Source: an uncultured Sphingomonadaceae bacterium
GTDB lineage: Bacteria; Pseudomonadota; Alphaproteobacteria; Sphingomonadales; Sphingomonadaceae
DNA: 6,052 nt
NCBI GenBank assembly: GCA_946480515.1
Contig: CAMLKX010000120.1
Span: forward strand, 1-6,052
Reading direction: 5' to 3'
The notes under the pieces were generated by a model. That model saw nothing but the letters and a program-made list of their open reading frames with translations, made no database searches and was not told the origin of the DNA. Below, in pieces: positions 1 through 5,794 of this stretch. Position 1 is the first letter of the stretch, and each line of letters begins with the position of its first letter. The translations under genes were made by a program, and so were the position numbers.

Positions 1-343
1 CTGCGGCATAGCCAACAAGTGCATGTGCGGCGCCGCGCCATCCATCAGGGAGCATGAGCCTCGCAAGAACCCACATGATGAACGCAAACGCGATCATTGC
101 AGCGAGCGGAACGAGGAACAATGGCCGCAAGCTTGCCAGCGCAGACATGGTCGGCCAGCCGATGATTAGAGCGAACAGGAAGCTCGGAATTGCCAGCAGG
201 ATCCCCAAACCGATAAAACCTTCCGCGACGCCTTGCGTGAAGCCACTCGTCGCTCTCCCTTTTGCCGCAAACCAGACGTGGATGACCGCGGCATAGATCG
301 CGAATGAGAGCGCCCATGCGATCAGCAATCTGATGAAGCCCAT
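1..343 (-). CDS. Small multi-pass membrane protein of unknown function, 3' end cut by window edge
   Basis: The frame is open from the ATG at 343 to the left edge, giving 114 residues with no stop, so the C-terminus is missing. It begins MGFIRLLIAWALSFAIYAAV. Three hydrophobic segments are visible, at about residues 4-27, 41-64 and 75-97, joined by short polar loops (around AAKGRATSGF and MLPDGWRG). That fits an integral inner-membrane protein. I do not recognise a family. The start at 343 is chosen because GGAGGAG lies 10 bases upstream. An in-frame ATG at 373 would add ten residues (MSELWRSGSQ) but has no clear ribosome binding site. The gene lies 67 bases downstream of the lipoprotein gene on the same strand and may share its transcript. 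The reality of the gene is well supported by hydrophobicity and ribosome site; its function is unknown. Confidence 0.75.
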   Translation of the reverse strand, partial: MGFIRLLIAWALSFAIYAAVIHVWFAAKGRATSGFTQGVAEGFIGLGILLAIPSFLFALIIGWPTMSALASLRPLFLVPLAAMIAFAFIMWVLARLMLPDGWRGAAHALVGYAA

Positions 344-353
344 TTGAGAGCCA

Positions 354-360
354 CTCCTCC
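354..360 (-). promoter_or_regulatory. Strong Shine-Dalgarno site deciding the start of the left-edge membrane protein
   Basis: On the minus strand this reads GGAGGAG, an almost complete match to the anti-Shine-Dalgarno sequence. It lies 10 bases before the ATG at 343. It is the best ribosome binding site in the window and favours the ATG at 343 over the in-frame ATG at 373, which lies upstream of it. Confidence 0.7.
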
Positions 361-363
361 AAA

Positions 364-422
364 GTTCACTCATAGAGACGTTGATGGGCCGCGCCGCTAG
401 TCGGTGAGGTTCACTTGTAGAG
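364..422. repeat. Near-identical 14-base direct repeat flanking the gap between two minus-strand genes
   Basis: Positions 364-377 (gttcactcatagag) and 409-422 (gttcacttgtagag) match at 12 of 14 bases and are 45 bases apart. The right copy covers the last codons and the stop of the lipoprotein gene. The left copy covers the alternative ATG upstream of the membrane protein gene. It may be a small tandem duplication that produced or reshaped the junction, or chance. No terminator-like hairpin with a T-run was seen in between. Confidence 0.4.
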
Positions 423-1145
423 TTCCGTCGTGAAGTCACCGGATCCTACCAGCTGGATCGGCGCCGAGTCCCTTAACCGACGCGGCGGGTTGGGAATGAG
501 CGTGCCGCGCACCCTCCCCACCGCTTCGAGCCACGGCAGCCGCTTCTTGATCCCGGTGGTCACCTGTTCATCGGTGATCTGGACAGAGATCTGCTTAAGC
601 TTCACGCCCGGTCCGAAAGCCTGATCAAGAGCGTCGGGAGCAACCGCCTCCAGGCTGTCCGGTCGATCAAGATCCCGGAACCGCACGAGCAGCGGATATT
701 GAACCATCGGTTTCCTGGAGGAAGAAATCGCGGGCCGGAACCGCTGAAGCTCACGGGAAAGGCCGACGTGCGACGCGATATCGCGGATGTTGCGGACTCG
801 CTCGGAGCCTGAGCTGAGATCTTTGAACAAGTTCTCGGGCCACATTATTCCGGTCGAGGAATTGCCCTCCTCGTCTACCAGCAGAGCGAACAGCACTTTG
901 TCTCCGCCAAGGTCGACCGCGACCGCCTCGCCCCGGAACTTGGCATCGTAGGGGCTCGCCAGCGCCAACGTTGGCTTGCTCAACCGGAAGCTCCAGACAG
1001 ACGAACCAGAGCGGGCGGCGCCATTATCGTCGACCTCGACAGTTACTTTGTAGCGGACTTCTGCTGGGCCGCCGCATGCTCCCAGAACCATCGCTAACCC
1101 TAATGACGCAGCCGGCATCGCACGAGCCAAAAATCCGTAAGCCAT
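411..1145 (-). CDS. Putative lipoprotein of unknown function, 244 residues
   Basis: From the ATG at 1145 the protein has a short hydrophobic signal peptide ending in a lipobox, LGAC, with the lipidated cysteine at residue 24. Residue +2 after the cysteine is Gly rather than Asp, which by the Lol rule suggests the outer membrane. The mature part starts with a beta-rich stretch (YKVTVEVDD, then SGSSVWSFRL), followed by GEAVAVDLGGDKVLFALLVD at about 72-91, and ends in ELYK. These features resemble hypothetical sphingomonad lipoproteins; I know no assigned function. The start at 1145 is preferred because GGAG sits 6 bases upstream. The ATG at 1151 directly abuts that GGAG. The ATG at 1184 would give 257 residues and a signal peptide with an unusually long leader. 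The gene follows the small membrane protein at 1221-1493 by 75 bases and precedes another one, so a three-gene envelope unit is possible. Confidence 0.8.
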   Translation of the reverse strand: MAYGFLARAMPAASLGLAMVLGACGGPAEVRYKVTVEVDDNGAARSGSSVWSFRLSKPTLALASPYDAKFRGEAVAVDLGGDKVLFALLVDEEGNSSTGIMWPENLFKDLSSGSERVRNIRDIASHVGLSRELQRFRPAISSSRKPMVQYPLLVRFRDLDRPDSLEAVAPDALDQAFGPGVKLKQISVQITDEQVTTGIKKRLPWLEAVGRVRGTLIPNPPRRLRDSAPIQLVGSGDFTTELYK

Positions 1146-1220
1146 TCTCATCTCCAAGCACGCGCTCGCGTACGGGAGAAACATTGAAACATGCTGAAAA
1201 CCCAGCTTGGCAGGTCTCGG

Positions 1221-1493
1221 TCAGACAGCTCTGACGCGGTTCAAGAGGAGTGCGATCAGCAGGTAGATCAGAGGCGCACACGAAATCAGTGCGGTGAGGT
1301 AGTCGATCCTGGTTCCCCATCCAGAGCCGAACGCCAACCGATAGATTGAATGGATCTGGCAAAGCGCAACTGGGATCACGAACGCCCAGACCGCTATCAG
1401 AGAAGATGCTTTTCCATCGGTGCCTGCAGCGAGGAAGGCGATCACCACGAACGGCATCTGGATCAAGATCAGCAGACCCAGCAAAGTTTTCAC
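1221..1493 (-). CDS. Small three-helix membrane protein of unknown function, 90 residues
   Basis: The protein starts from a GTG at 1491-1493 as MKTLLGLLILIQMPFVVIAF. It has three predicted membrane segments, at about 3-23, 30-48 and 64-84, with a basic C-terminal tail (NRVRAV). The loop GTDGKAS separates helices 1 and 2, and FGSGWGTRIDY separates 2 and 3. An AGAGGA ribosome site at 1503-1508 lies 9 bases before the GTG, which supports the start. I recognise no family. It is the first gene of the minus-strand set; the lipoprotein follows after 75 bases with no clear terminator. The antisense and overlapping frames here are less protein-like, and the clean helix-loop pattern is the main argument that this frame is real. 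Confidence 0.65.
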   Translation of the reverse strand: MKTLLGLLILIQMPFVVIAFLAAGTDGKASSLIAVWAFVIPVALCQIHSIYRLAFGSGWGTRIDYLTALISCAPLIYLLIALLLNRVRAV

Positions 1494-1569
1494 AGCGGCA
1501 ATTCCTCTTCGGTGTACGGCACCGGTTGAGCTTACAGGCGAAGGCTTAACCGCAGGTTCGCGTGGGAGC

Positions 1570-1595
1570 CGGGAGCGAGATCTTGTCCGCTCCCG
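1570..1595. repeat. Perfect 8-base inverted repeat, stem-loop with a 10-base loop
   Basis: The arms CGGGAGCG (1570-1577) and CGCTCCCG (1588-1595) are exact reverse complements around a 10-base loop. The stem is very GC-rich and would be stable in RNA. No T-run follows on either strand, so it is not a classical intrinsic terminator. It sits roughly 80 bases upstream of the GTG at 1493, and could act as an operator, a transcript leader hairpin or a T-less terminator. Confidence 0.5.
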
Positions 1596-1652
1596 TTAGA
1601 GACCTGCTATGTCATGCGCTCCGCCAGCACCCAGTCAAAAGTTCTTTCCTAC

Positions 1653-1679
1653 ACTTGCCCCTACGCCGCATAGGCAAGT
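1653..1679. repeat. Perfect 7-base inverted repeat upstream of lysyl-tRNA synthetase
   Basis: The arms ACTTGCC (1653-1659) and GGCAAGT (1673-1679) are exact reverse complements separated by 13 bases. The centres of the two arms are 20 bases apart, about two helical turns, as expected for a dimeric regulator. It ends 90 bases before the preferred ATG of the synthetase. It may be an operator or a leader hairpin; no T-run follows. Confidence 0.4.
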
Positions 1680-1769
1680 CGATGATTGCGCCCGCTCTCG
1701 ATCATGCCGGCTGATCCCCGCCGCCCCGCGCTCTTGCCTTCCCGCACCCGACCGGCAACAGGCCTCGGC

Positions 1770-3353
1770 ATGACCGATGCGACAATCCGCGATGCTGCGC
1801 TCCACTCCAAGGCCTGGCCGTACGAAGAAGCCCGCAAGCTGTTGAAGCGCTGGCCCGAAGGCAAGGCCAACGGGCAGCCGATCCTCTTCGAAACCGGCTA
1901 TGGCCCGTCCGGCCTGCCGCACATCGGCACGTTCAACGAAGTGCTGCGCACGACCATGGTCCGCAACGCCTTCCACGAGCTCAGCGACCAGCCGACCCGC
2001 CTGATCGCGTTCAGCGACGACATGGACGGGCTACGCAAGGTGCCGGACAATGTGCCCAACGCGGCGATGCTCGCCGAGCATCTCGGCAAGCCGCTCACGG
2101 CGATTCCCGATCCGTTCGGCGAGTATGAAAGCTTCGCGCATCACAACAATGCGATGCTGCGCCGCTTCCTTGACCGGTTCGGCTTTGATTATGAGTTCCT
2201 GTCGGCCACCGACTGCTATCGCGATGGGCGGTTCGACGACACACTGCGCGAGGTGCTGCGGCAGTGGGACGCAATCCTCGGCGTGATGCTGCCGACTTTG
2301 CGTGAGGAGCGGCGCAAGACCTATTCGCCAGTGCTGCCGGTGTCGCCGACCAGCGGCCGCGTGCTGCAGGTTCCCGTCGAAGTGATCGACGCCGAAGCGG
2401 GTCTGATCGCCTTCGATGATGAGGATGGCGGGCGGGTCGAGCAATCCGCCCTCGGCGGCCTGTCGAAGCTGCAGTGGAAGGTCGACTGGGCGATGCGCTG
2501 GGCTGCGCTCGGGGTCGATTATGAAATGGCTGGCAAGGACCTGATCGACAGCGTCACCCAGTCCGCCAAGATCACTCGCATCCTCGGCCATCGCCCGCCA
2601 GAGGGCTTCAACTATGAAATGTTCCTCGACGAAAAGGGCGAAAAGATCTCCAAGTCGAAGGGCAACGGGCTGAGCCTCGAGCAGTGGCTGACCTACGGCA
2701 GCGAGGAGAGCCTGGCGTTCTACATCTACCGCGAGCCGAAGAAGGCCAAGAGCCTGCATTTCGGGGTAATCCCACGCGCAGTAGACGAATATTGGCAGTT
2801 CCGCGGCAATTACCCAGCGCAGCCGGTCGAGCAGAAGCTCGGCAATCCCGTCCACCACATCCACGCCGGCAAGGTGCCCGAGCCGCATTCGCTGCCGCTT
2901 AACTTCGGCTTGCTGCTGAATTTGGTTAGCCTGCCCGGCGTCGGCGACCGCGCCACCGCCTGGAGGTTCGTCCAGCGTTATGCGCCGGAGACTTCTCCGG
3001 AAAGTCATCCCGAGCTCGACACGCTGATCGGCCTCGCCGTGAACTATGCGCGGGATTTTGTTGCACCCACCTTGCAGCGCCGCACTCCCACCGAAGTTGA
3101 GCTTGCTGCTCTTGCCGAGCTGGATCACGAGCTTGCCGCGCTACCGGCCGACGCGGATGCCGAGGCCATTCAGCATCTGGTGTTCGAGATCGGCAAGCGC
3201 CACCCGTTCGAAAGCCTGAGGCACTGGTTCCAGGCGCTTTACGAAACCTTGCTCGGCTCCTCCCAGGGGCCGCGTATGGGCAGCTTCATCGCGCTTTATG
3301 GGGTGGAGAATACCCGCAAGCTGATCGCGGAGGCGCTGACGGAACGGAGCTGA
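1770..3353 (+). CDS. lysS: Lysine--tRNA ligase, class I
   Basis: This cytoplasmic enzyme charges tRNA-Lys with lysine using ATP. The class I form (also called lysK) is typical of archaea, spirochaetes and many alphaproteobacteria, and is unrelated to the class II enzyme of E. coli. The 527 residues carry the class I signatures: the HIGH-type motif HIGT at 51-54 within GYGPSGLPHIGTF, and the KMSKS-type motif KISKS at 292-296 within DEKGEKISKSKGN. The alpha-helical anticodon-binding part ends in PRMGSFIALYGVENTRKLI. The length fits the family (about 520-550). The ATG at 1770 (MTDATIRDAALHSKAWPYEE) is preferred because it begins just before the conserved KAWPxEEA region and has AGG 7 bases upstream. 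The ATG at 1704 or TTG at 1686 would add an Arg/Pro-rich extension that does not look conserved. The oxidoreductase gene starts 20 bases downstream, so the two are probably co-transcribed. Confidence 0.96.
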   Translation: MTDATIRDAALHSKAWPYEEARKLLKRWPEGKANGQPILFETGYGPSGLPHIGTFNEVLRTTMVRNAFHELSDQPTRLIAFSDDMDGLRKVPDNVPNAAMLAEHLGKPLTAIPDPFGEYESFAHHNNAMLRRFLDRFGFDYEFLSATDCYRDGRFDDTLREVLRQWDAILGVMLPTLREERRKTYSPVLPVSPTSGRVLQVPVEVIDAEAGLIAFDDEDGGRVEQSALGGLSKLQWKVDWAMRWAALGVDYEMAGKDLIDSVTQSAKITRILGHRPPEGFNYEMFLDEKGEKISKSKGNGLSLEQWLTYGSEESLAFYIYREPKKAKSLHFGVIPRAVDEYWQFRGNYPAQPVEQKLGNPVHHIHAGKVPEPHSLPLNFGLLLNLVSLPGVGDRATAWRFVQRYAPETSPESHPELDTLIGLAVNYARDFVAPTLQRRTPTEVELAALAELDHELAALPADADAEAIQHLVFEIGKRHPFESLRHWFQALYETLLGSSQGPRMGSFIALYGVENTRKLIAEALTERS

Positions 3354-3355
3354 CG

Positions 3356-3376
3356 CGTGCGGGTTCATTCCGCATG
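3356..3376 (+). promoter_or_regulatory. Hairpin covering the start codon of the Rieske oxidoreductase
   Basis: In the short gap after the synthetase stop, CGTGCGG (3356-3362) can pair with CCGCATG (3370-3376) as a 7-pair stem with one G-U pair and a 7-base loop. The right arm contains the first ATG of the next gene. No good Shine-Dalgarno site lies in the gap. Translation may therefore depend on ribosomes finishing the synthetase, or start at the second ATG (3377) just outside the stem. This is inferred from sequence alone. Confidence 0.35.
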
Positions 3377-4879
3377 ATGAATCGTGGCGAAAGTTACTGG
3401 AACGCCACTGCGGAAGCACCCGACTTCCCAGCACTGACTGATGCCGTTGAGGTCGATGTTGCGATCATCGGCGGCGGGATTGTCGGAGTGACCGCCGCCC
3501 GACTGCTGAAGGACCGGGGCGCGAAGGTCGCCCTGATCGAGGGACGCCGAGTCGGCCGCGGGGTGACCGGGCGCTCGACCGCCAAGATGACGTCGCAGCA
3601 TGGGCTCATCTATGCGGTGTTGGAGCAGAAGTTCGGCGGTGATTGCGCCCGGCTTTACGGCGAAGCGCAAGAAGCAGGAATCCGCAAGATTGTTGAACTT
3701 GCGAACGCCCATGCGGTTGACGCGGATATCGAGCCCAGTCCTGCCTTTGTCTTCACCCGTGATCCGAAACTGGTCAGCGACATCGAACAGGAGGCCGAAG
3801 CCGCCGGCCGCTATGGTCTGCCGGCGGCGCTCACCCGCGACACCGGGCTACCGTTCGAGGTCGAGGCTGCGGTGCGGTTCGACGATCAGGCCCAGTTCCA
3901 CCCGACCAAATATGTTGCGGGTCTCGCGCAAACGATCCCCGGTGATGGCTGTCACCTGTTCGAAAACAGCAGGGTGGTGGATTGGGAGCCAACGACTGTC
4001 CGCACCGACGCGGGACAGGTTCGCGCCTCGGTCGTCGTCATGGCCAGTCATCTTCCGCTCGGGCAGACTGGCGGTTTCTACACCGAGGCCGCGCCTTACG
4101 CCGAACCGATGATCGCGGCTCCAATCGCGGATGAATTGAGCGGCATGTACAAAAGCGCTGAGCGTCGGCCGAGCCACTCCGTCCGAACCCATCGCGGAGC
4201 AAATGGCCGTACTTATGCCGTTGCCGCCGGCACCTCGTTCAAGCCCGGCCATGTCGACGAAGAGCGAGAATATTTCGCTGATCTGGAGCGCTGGCTGACG
4301 GACAACTTCCCAGTTGGTTCGATCGAATATCGCTGGGTCAACGAGGATTACACCCCCATCGACATGGTGCCGTTCGTCGGCTGGTCGTCATCCGCCCGCT
4401 CGAAGGCCTATCTGGTCGCGACCGGCTTCAAGGCGTGGGGCATTTCTAACGGGACGGCCGCGGCCATGATCCTTGCCGACCTCGCCAGCGGCACGGATGG
4501 CCACCCCTGGCTGAGCCTGTTCGACGCGACCCGCATCGACCCGATTGCCGGGGGCAAGCAGTTCCTCAGCGAAAACGCCAAGGTCGCGTCGCATCTGGTC
4601 GGCGGCTACCTCGCCCGTAAGCCGCATTCATTCGACGAACTCGCGCCCGGAGATGCCGCGATCCTGAAGGTGGATGGGCACAACGTTGCCGCCTACCGGG
4701 ACGAGCAGGGGACCATCCACTCTGTCTCCGCCGTGTGCAGCCACATGGGGTGTATCGTCGGCTGGAACGAGAACGACCGGACCTGGGATTGCCCCTGCCA
4801 CGGATCCCGCTTCGCCCTGGACGGCCGCGTGATCCACGGACCGGCAACCCAACCACTCGGCTCGAAGGTTACAGGCTAA
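3374..4879 (+). CDS. FAD-dependent oxidoreductase with C-terminal Rieske [2Fe-2S] domain (YhfW-like)
   Basis: The 501-residue protein fuses a DadA-type flavin oxidoreductase to a Rieske domain, the architecture of Bacillus YhfW (about 509 residues); the substrate is unknown for the family. The Rossmann FAD site is VDVAIIGGGIVGVTAARLL at about 27-45, with the ribose-binding acidic residue E56 in ALIEGRR. GVTGRSTAKMTSQHGLIY (63-80) is a typical motif of this subfamily. A second flavin-contact region near 345-365 contains YLVATGFKAWGISNGTAAAM. The Rieske domain (about 420-501) has the cluster ligands C455, H457, C473 and H476. C460 and C475 are the extra pair that forms the disulfide in high-potential Rieske proteins. 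No signal peptide is visible, so it is probably cytoplasmic. The start is the first ATG at 3374 or the second at 3377. The gene follows the synthetase by 20 bases, and its stop codon overlaps that of the convergent iron-sulfur gene. Confidence 0.9.
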   Translation: MMNRGESYWNATAEAPDFPALTDAVEVDVAIIGGGIVGVTAARLLKDRGAKVALIEGRRVGRGVTGRSTAKMTSQHGLIYAVLEQKFGGDCARLYGEAQEAGIRKIVELANAHAVDADIEPSPAFVFTRDPKLVSDIEQEAEAAGRYGLPAALTRDTGLPFEVEAAVRFDDQAQFHPTKYVAGLAQTIPGDGCHLFENSRVVDWEPTTVRTDAGQVRASVVVMASHLPLGQTGGFYTEAAPYAEPMIAAPIADELSGMYKSAERRPSHSVRTHRGANGRTYAVAAGTSFKPGHVDEEREYFADLERWLTDNFPVGSIEYRWVNEDYTPIDMVPFVGWSSSARSKAYLVATGFKAWGISNGTAAAMILADLASGTDGHPWLSLFDATRIDPIAGGKQFLSENAKVASHLVGGYLARKPHSFDELAPGDAAILKVDGHNVAAYRDEQGTIHSVSAVCSHMGCIVGWNENDRTWDCPCHGSRFALDGRVIHGPATQPLGSKVTG

Positions 4880-5361
4880 GCGCCACCGCTGGTGGGAGCG
4901 GGCTGCTGCCGATTGGTCATCGCTTTCGCCGCCCGCGCGATCGCTCGCCGGACGCGCGGATAGGTCCCACACGGACAAAGATTGGGCAAAGCGTCGATGT
5001 CTGCAGAAGTGGGCTGCGGGTTGGTTCGCAAGAGAGCGACGGCCGCGAGGATGAACCCCGGATCGCAAAACCCGCATTGCGTGACCTGTTCGGCTTCCCA
5101 CGCCTCCTGCAGCGGGTGAGCGTTGTTGGCCGACAGGCCTTCGATCGTCGTGATCGACGCGCCCTCCAAGGTCGCAATGGTCACCGTGCAACTCGCGACC
5201 GCGGAGCCGTCGATCAGAACAGTGCAGGCACCGCACTCACCGGTCCCACAGCCATATTTCACACCAGTGAGGTTGGATGCATCGCGCAGCGCCCACAGCA
5301 GCGGCGTGGCCGGGTCCAGTTCATACTGAAGCGCCTGTCCGTTGACCGTCATTCGAGTCAT
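4876..5361 (-). CDS. (2Fe-2S)-binding small subunit, xanthine dehydrogenase/isoquinoline 1-oxidoreductase alpha-type
   Basis: Proteins of this family (IorA, CoxS, the small subunit of aldehyde/xanthine-type molybdenum hydroxylases) carry two [2Fe-2S] clusters. They pass electrons from a molybdopterin-binding large subunit to an acceptor. The 161 residues have both cluster sites complete: plant-ferredoxin-type C38, C43, C46 and C58 (YGCGTGECGACTVLIDG), then the helical-domain cysteines C96, C99, C129 and C131 (CGFCDPGFILAA and CPCGTYPRVRRAI). Length fits the family (about 150-165). The start is ATG 5361 or ATG 5352. The purine-rich GAGAGG upstream is too close to the first and 11 bases from the second, so the choice is open. 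The Ala/Pro/Gly-rich tail after about residue 150 is probably disordered. No large subunit is adjacent: the neighbours are a convergent oxidoreductase and a divergent regulator. A frame extending to 5592 would cross the control region and the regulator gene, so it is not accepted. Confidence 0.92.
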   Translation of the reverse strand: MTRMTVNGQALQYELDPATPLLWALRDASNLTGVKYGCGTGECGACTVLIDGSAVASCTVTIATLEGASITTIEGLSANNAHPLQEAWEAEQVTQCGFCDPGFILAAVALLRTNPQPTSADIDALPNLCPCGTYPRVRRAIARAAKAMTNRQQPAPTSGGA

Positions 5362-5433
5362 GACCTCTCGGTAGCTTCCCGCGAGCGAGCACGCAAAGCG
5401 GCCTTGCAATCCGCCTAAACCGATGATAGATGC

Positions 5434-5459
5434 GTTACATCGTGTTAAAACGTTGTAAC
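5434..5459. promoter_or_regulatory. 26-base palindrome, probable operator between the divergent iron-sulfur and YerC-like genes
   Basis: The left half, GTTACATCGTGTT (5434-5446), and right half, AAAACGTTGTAAC (5447-5459), are reverse complements at 11 of 13 positions, with perfect outer arms GTTACA/TGTAAC. The element is noticeably AT-richer than its surroundings and ends five bases before the GTG of the YerC-like gene. It lies in the 103-base divergent region (5362-5464). It could be the operator through which the adjacent TrpR-like protein controls its own operon. The TGTAAC at 5454-5459 is also a possible -10 element. Which regulator binds is inference. Confidence 0.6.
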
Positions 5460-5464
5460 ATCTG

Positions 5465-5794
5465 GTGAGCGTCGATCGCTCCGCCGTCGCCCCCACGAGG
5501 GACGAGCGCACACTGGTCAGCGACCTGTGCCGCGCGCTGATCCTGCTCGAGGACGAAACGCAGGCCGCAAGCCTGCTGCGCGACCTGTGCACTCCTGCCG
5601 AGATCCGTACGCTGGCCGAGCGGTGGCATGTCGCTCGCCTGCTCGATTCCAGCGATCTCAGCTATCGCGATATTCATGAGGGGACCGGAGTGAGCACGAC
5701 GACCATCGTCCGCGTCGCCCGCTTTCTGCGTCAGGAACCGCATCAGGGCTACCGCGCGATCCTTGACCGGCTGGAGAATGATGATGCTCGTTGA
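5465..5794 (+). CDS. YerC/YecD-family TrpR-related DNA-binding protein, probable regulator of the histidine operon
   Basis: The protein has 109 residues, matching the usual YerC length of about 100. It is all-helical, with a TrpR-superfamily helix-turn-helix at about 64-88: LSYRDIHEGTGVS followed by TTTIVRVARFL. LCTPAEIRTLAERWHVARLL (41-60) is the conserved segment before it, and GYRAILDRL closes the domain. TrpR-like proteins bind palindromic operators as dimers. In Gram-positive bacteria a YerC-family member, HisR, controls histidine genes. Here the gene overlaps hisG by 11 bases, strongly implying a shared transcript and a histidine-linked role. The start is a GTG: a TAA lies in frame at 5456-5458 and no ATG is available, so only CTG (5462) or GTG (5465) fit. 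No Shine-Dalgarno site precedes it, so the mRNA may be leaderless. The upstream palindrome is a candidate autoregulatory operator. Ligand and operator are inferred. Confidence 0.9.
   Translation: MSVDRSAVAPTRDERTLVSDLCRALILLEDETQAASLLRDLCTPAEIRTLAERWHVARLLDSSDLSYRDIHEGTGVSTTTIVRVARFLRQEPHQGYRAILDRLENDDAR

Larger units (their letters stand above)
1494..1769. promoter_or_regulatory. Divergent non-coding region between the envelope genes and lysyl-tRNA synthetase
   Basis: This stretch of 276 bases separates genes transcribed outward in both directions, so it should contain promoters for both. I found no protein-like frame in it apart from possible N-terminal extensions of the synthetase. It holds two inverted repeats, listed separately. 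No convincing -35/-10 pair stands out on either strand, which is common in GC-rich alphaproteobacteria. The role is inferred from gene orientation only. Confidence 0.5.

Noticed and set aside
45..362. Complete 105-codon minus-strand frame at the left end
   Set aside because: Its Arg/Cys/His-rich translation is not protein-like. The overlapping frame starting at 343 encodes clear membrane helices and has a strong ribosome site.
411..425. C-terminal ELYK of the lipoprotein resembling the tail of green fluorescent protein
   Set aside because: Only four residues match and the rest of the protein is unrelated; coincidence, not an engineered tag.
1686..1769. N-terminal extension of the synthetase from TTG 1686 or ATG 1704
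   Set aside because: The added residues are Arg/Pro-rich and unlike the family. The protein-like sequence begins at the ATG at 1770, which has its own weak ribosome site.
2031..3128. Long minus-strand open frame (365 codons) opposite the lysyl-tRNA synthetase gene
   Set aside because: It is fully antisense to a clear class I synthetase. Long antisense frames are common in GC-rich genes, and its translation shows no domain I recognise.
4628..5236. Minus-strand open frame of 202 codons spanning the Rieske domain and the iron-sulfur gene
   Set aside because: It overlaps two strongly supported genes in other frames, and its His/Arg/Asp-rich translation is typical of a shifted frame.
4735..5418. 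Plus-strand open frame of 227 codons
   Set aside because: It is out of frame with the Rieske domain and antisense to the iron-sulfur gene. Its Arg-rich translation has no recognisable motif.
5362..5592. Extended start of the iron-sulfur protein at 5592
   Set aside because: It would run antisense through the YerC-like gene and the palindrome and add a Ser/Arg-rich stretch absent from the family. Starts at 5361 or 5352 give the normal length.
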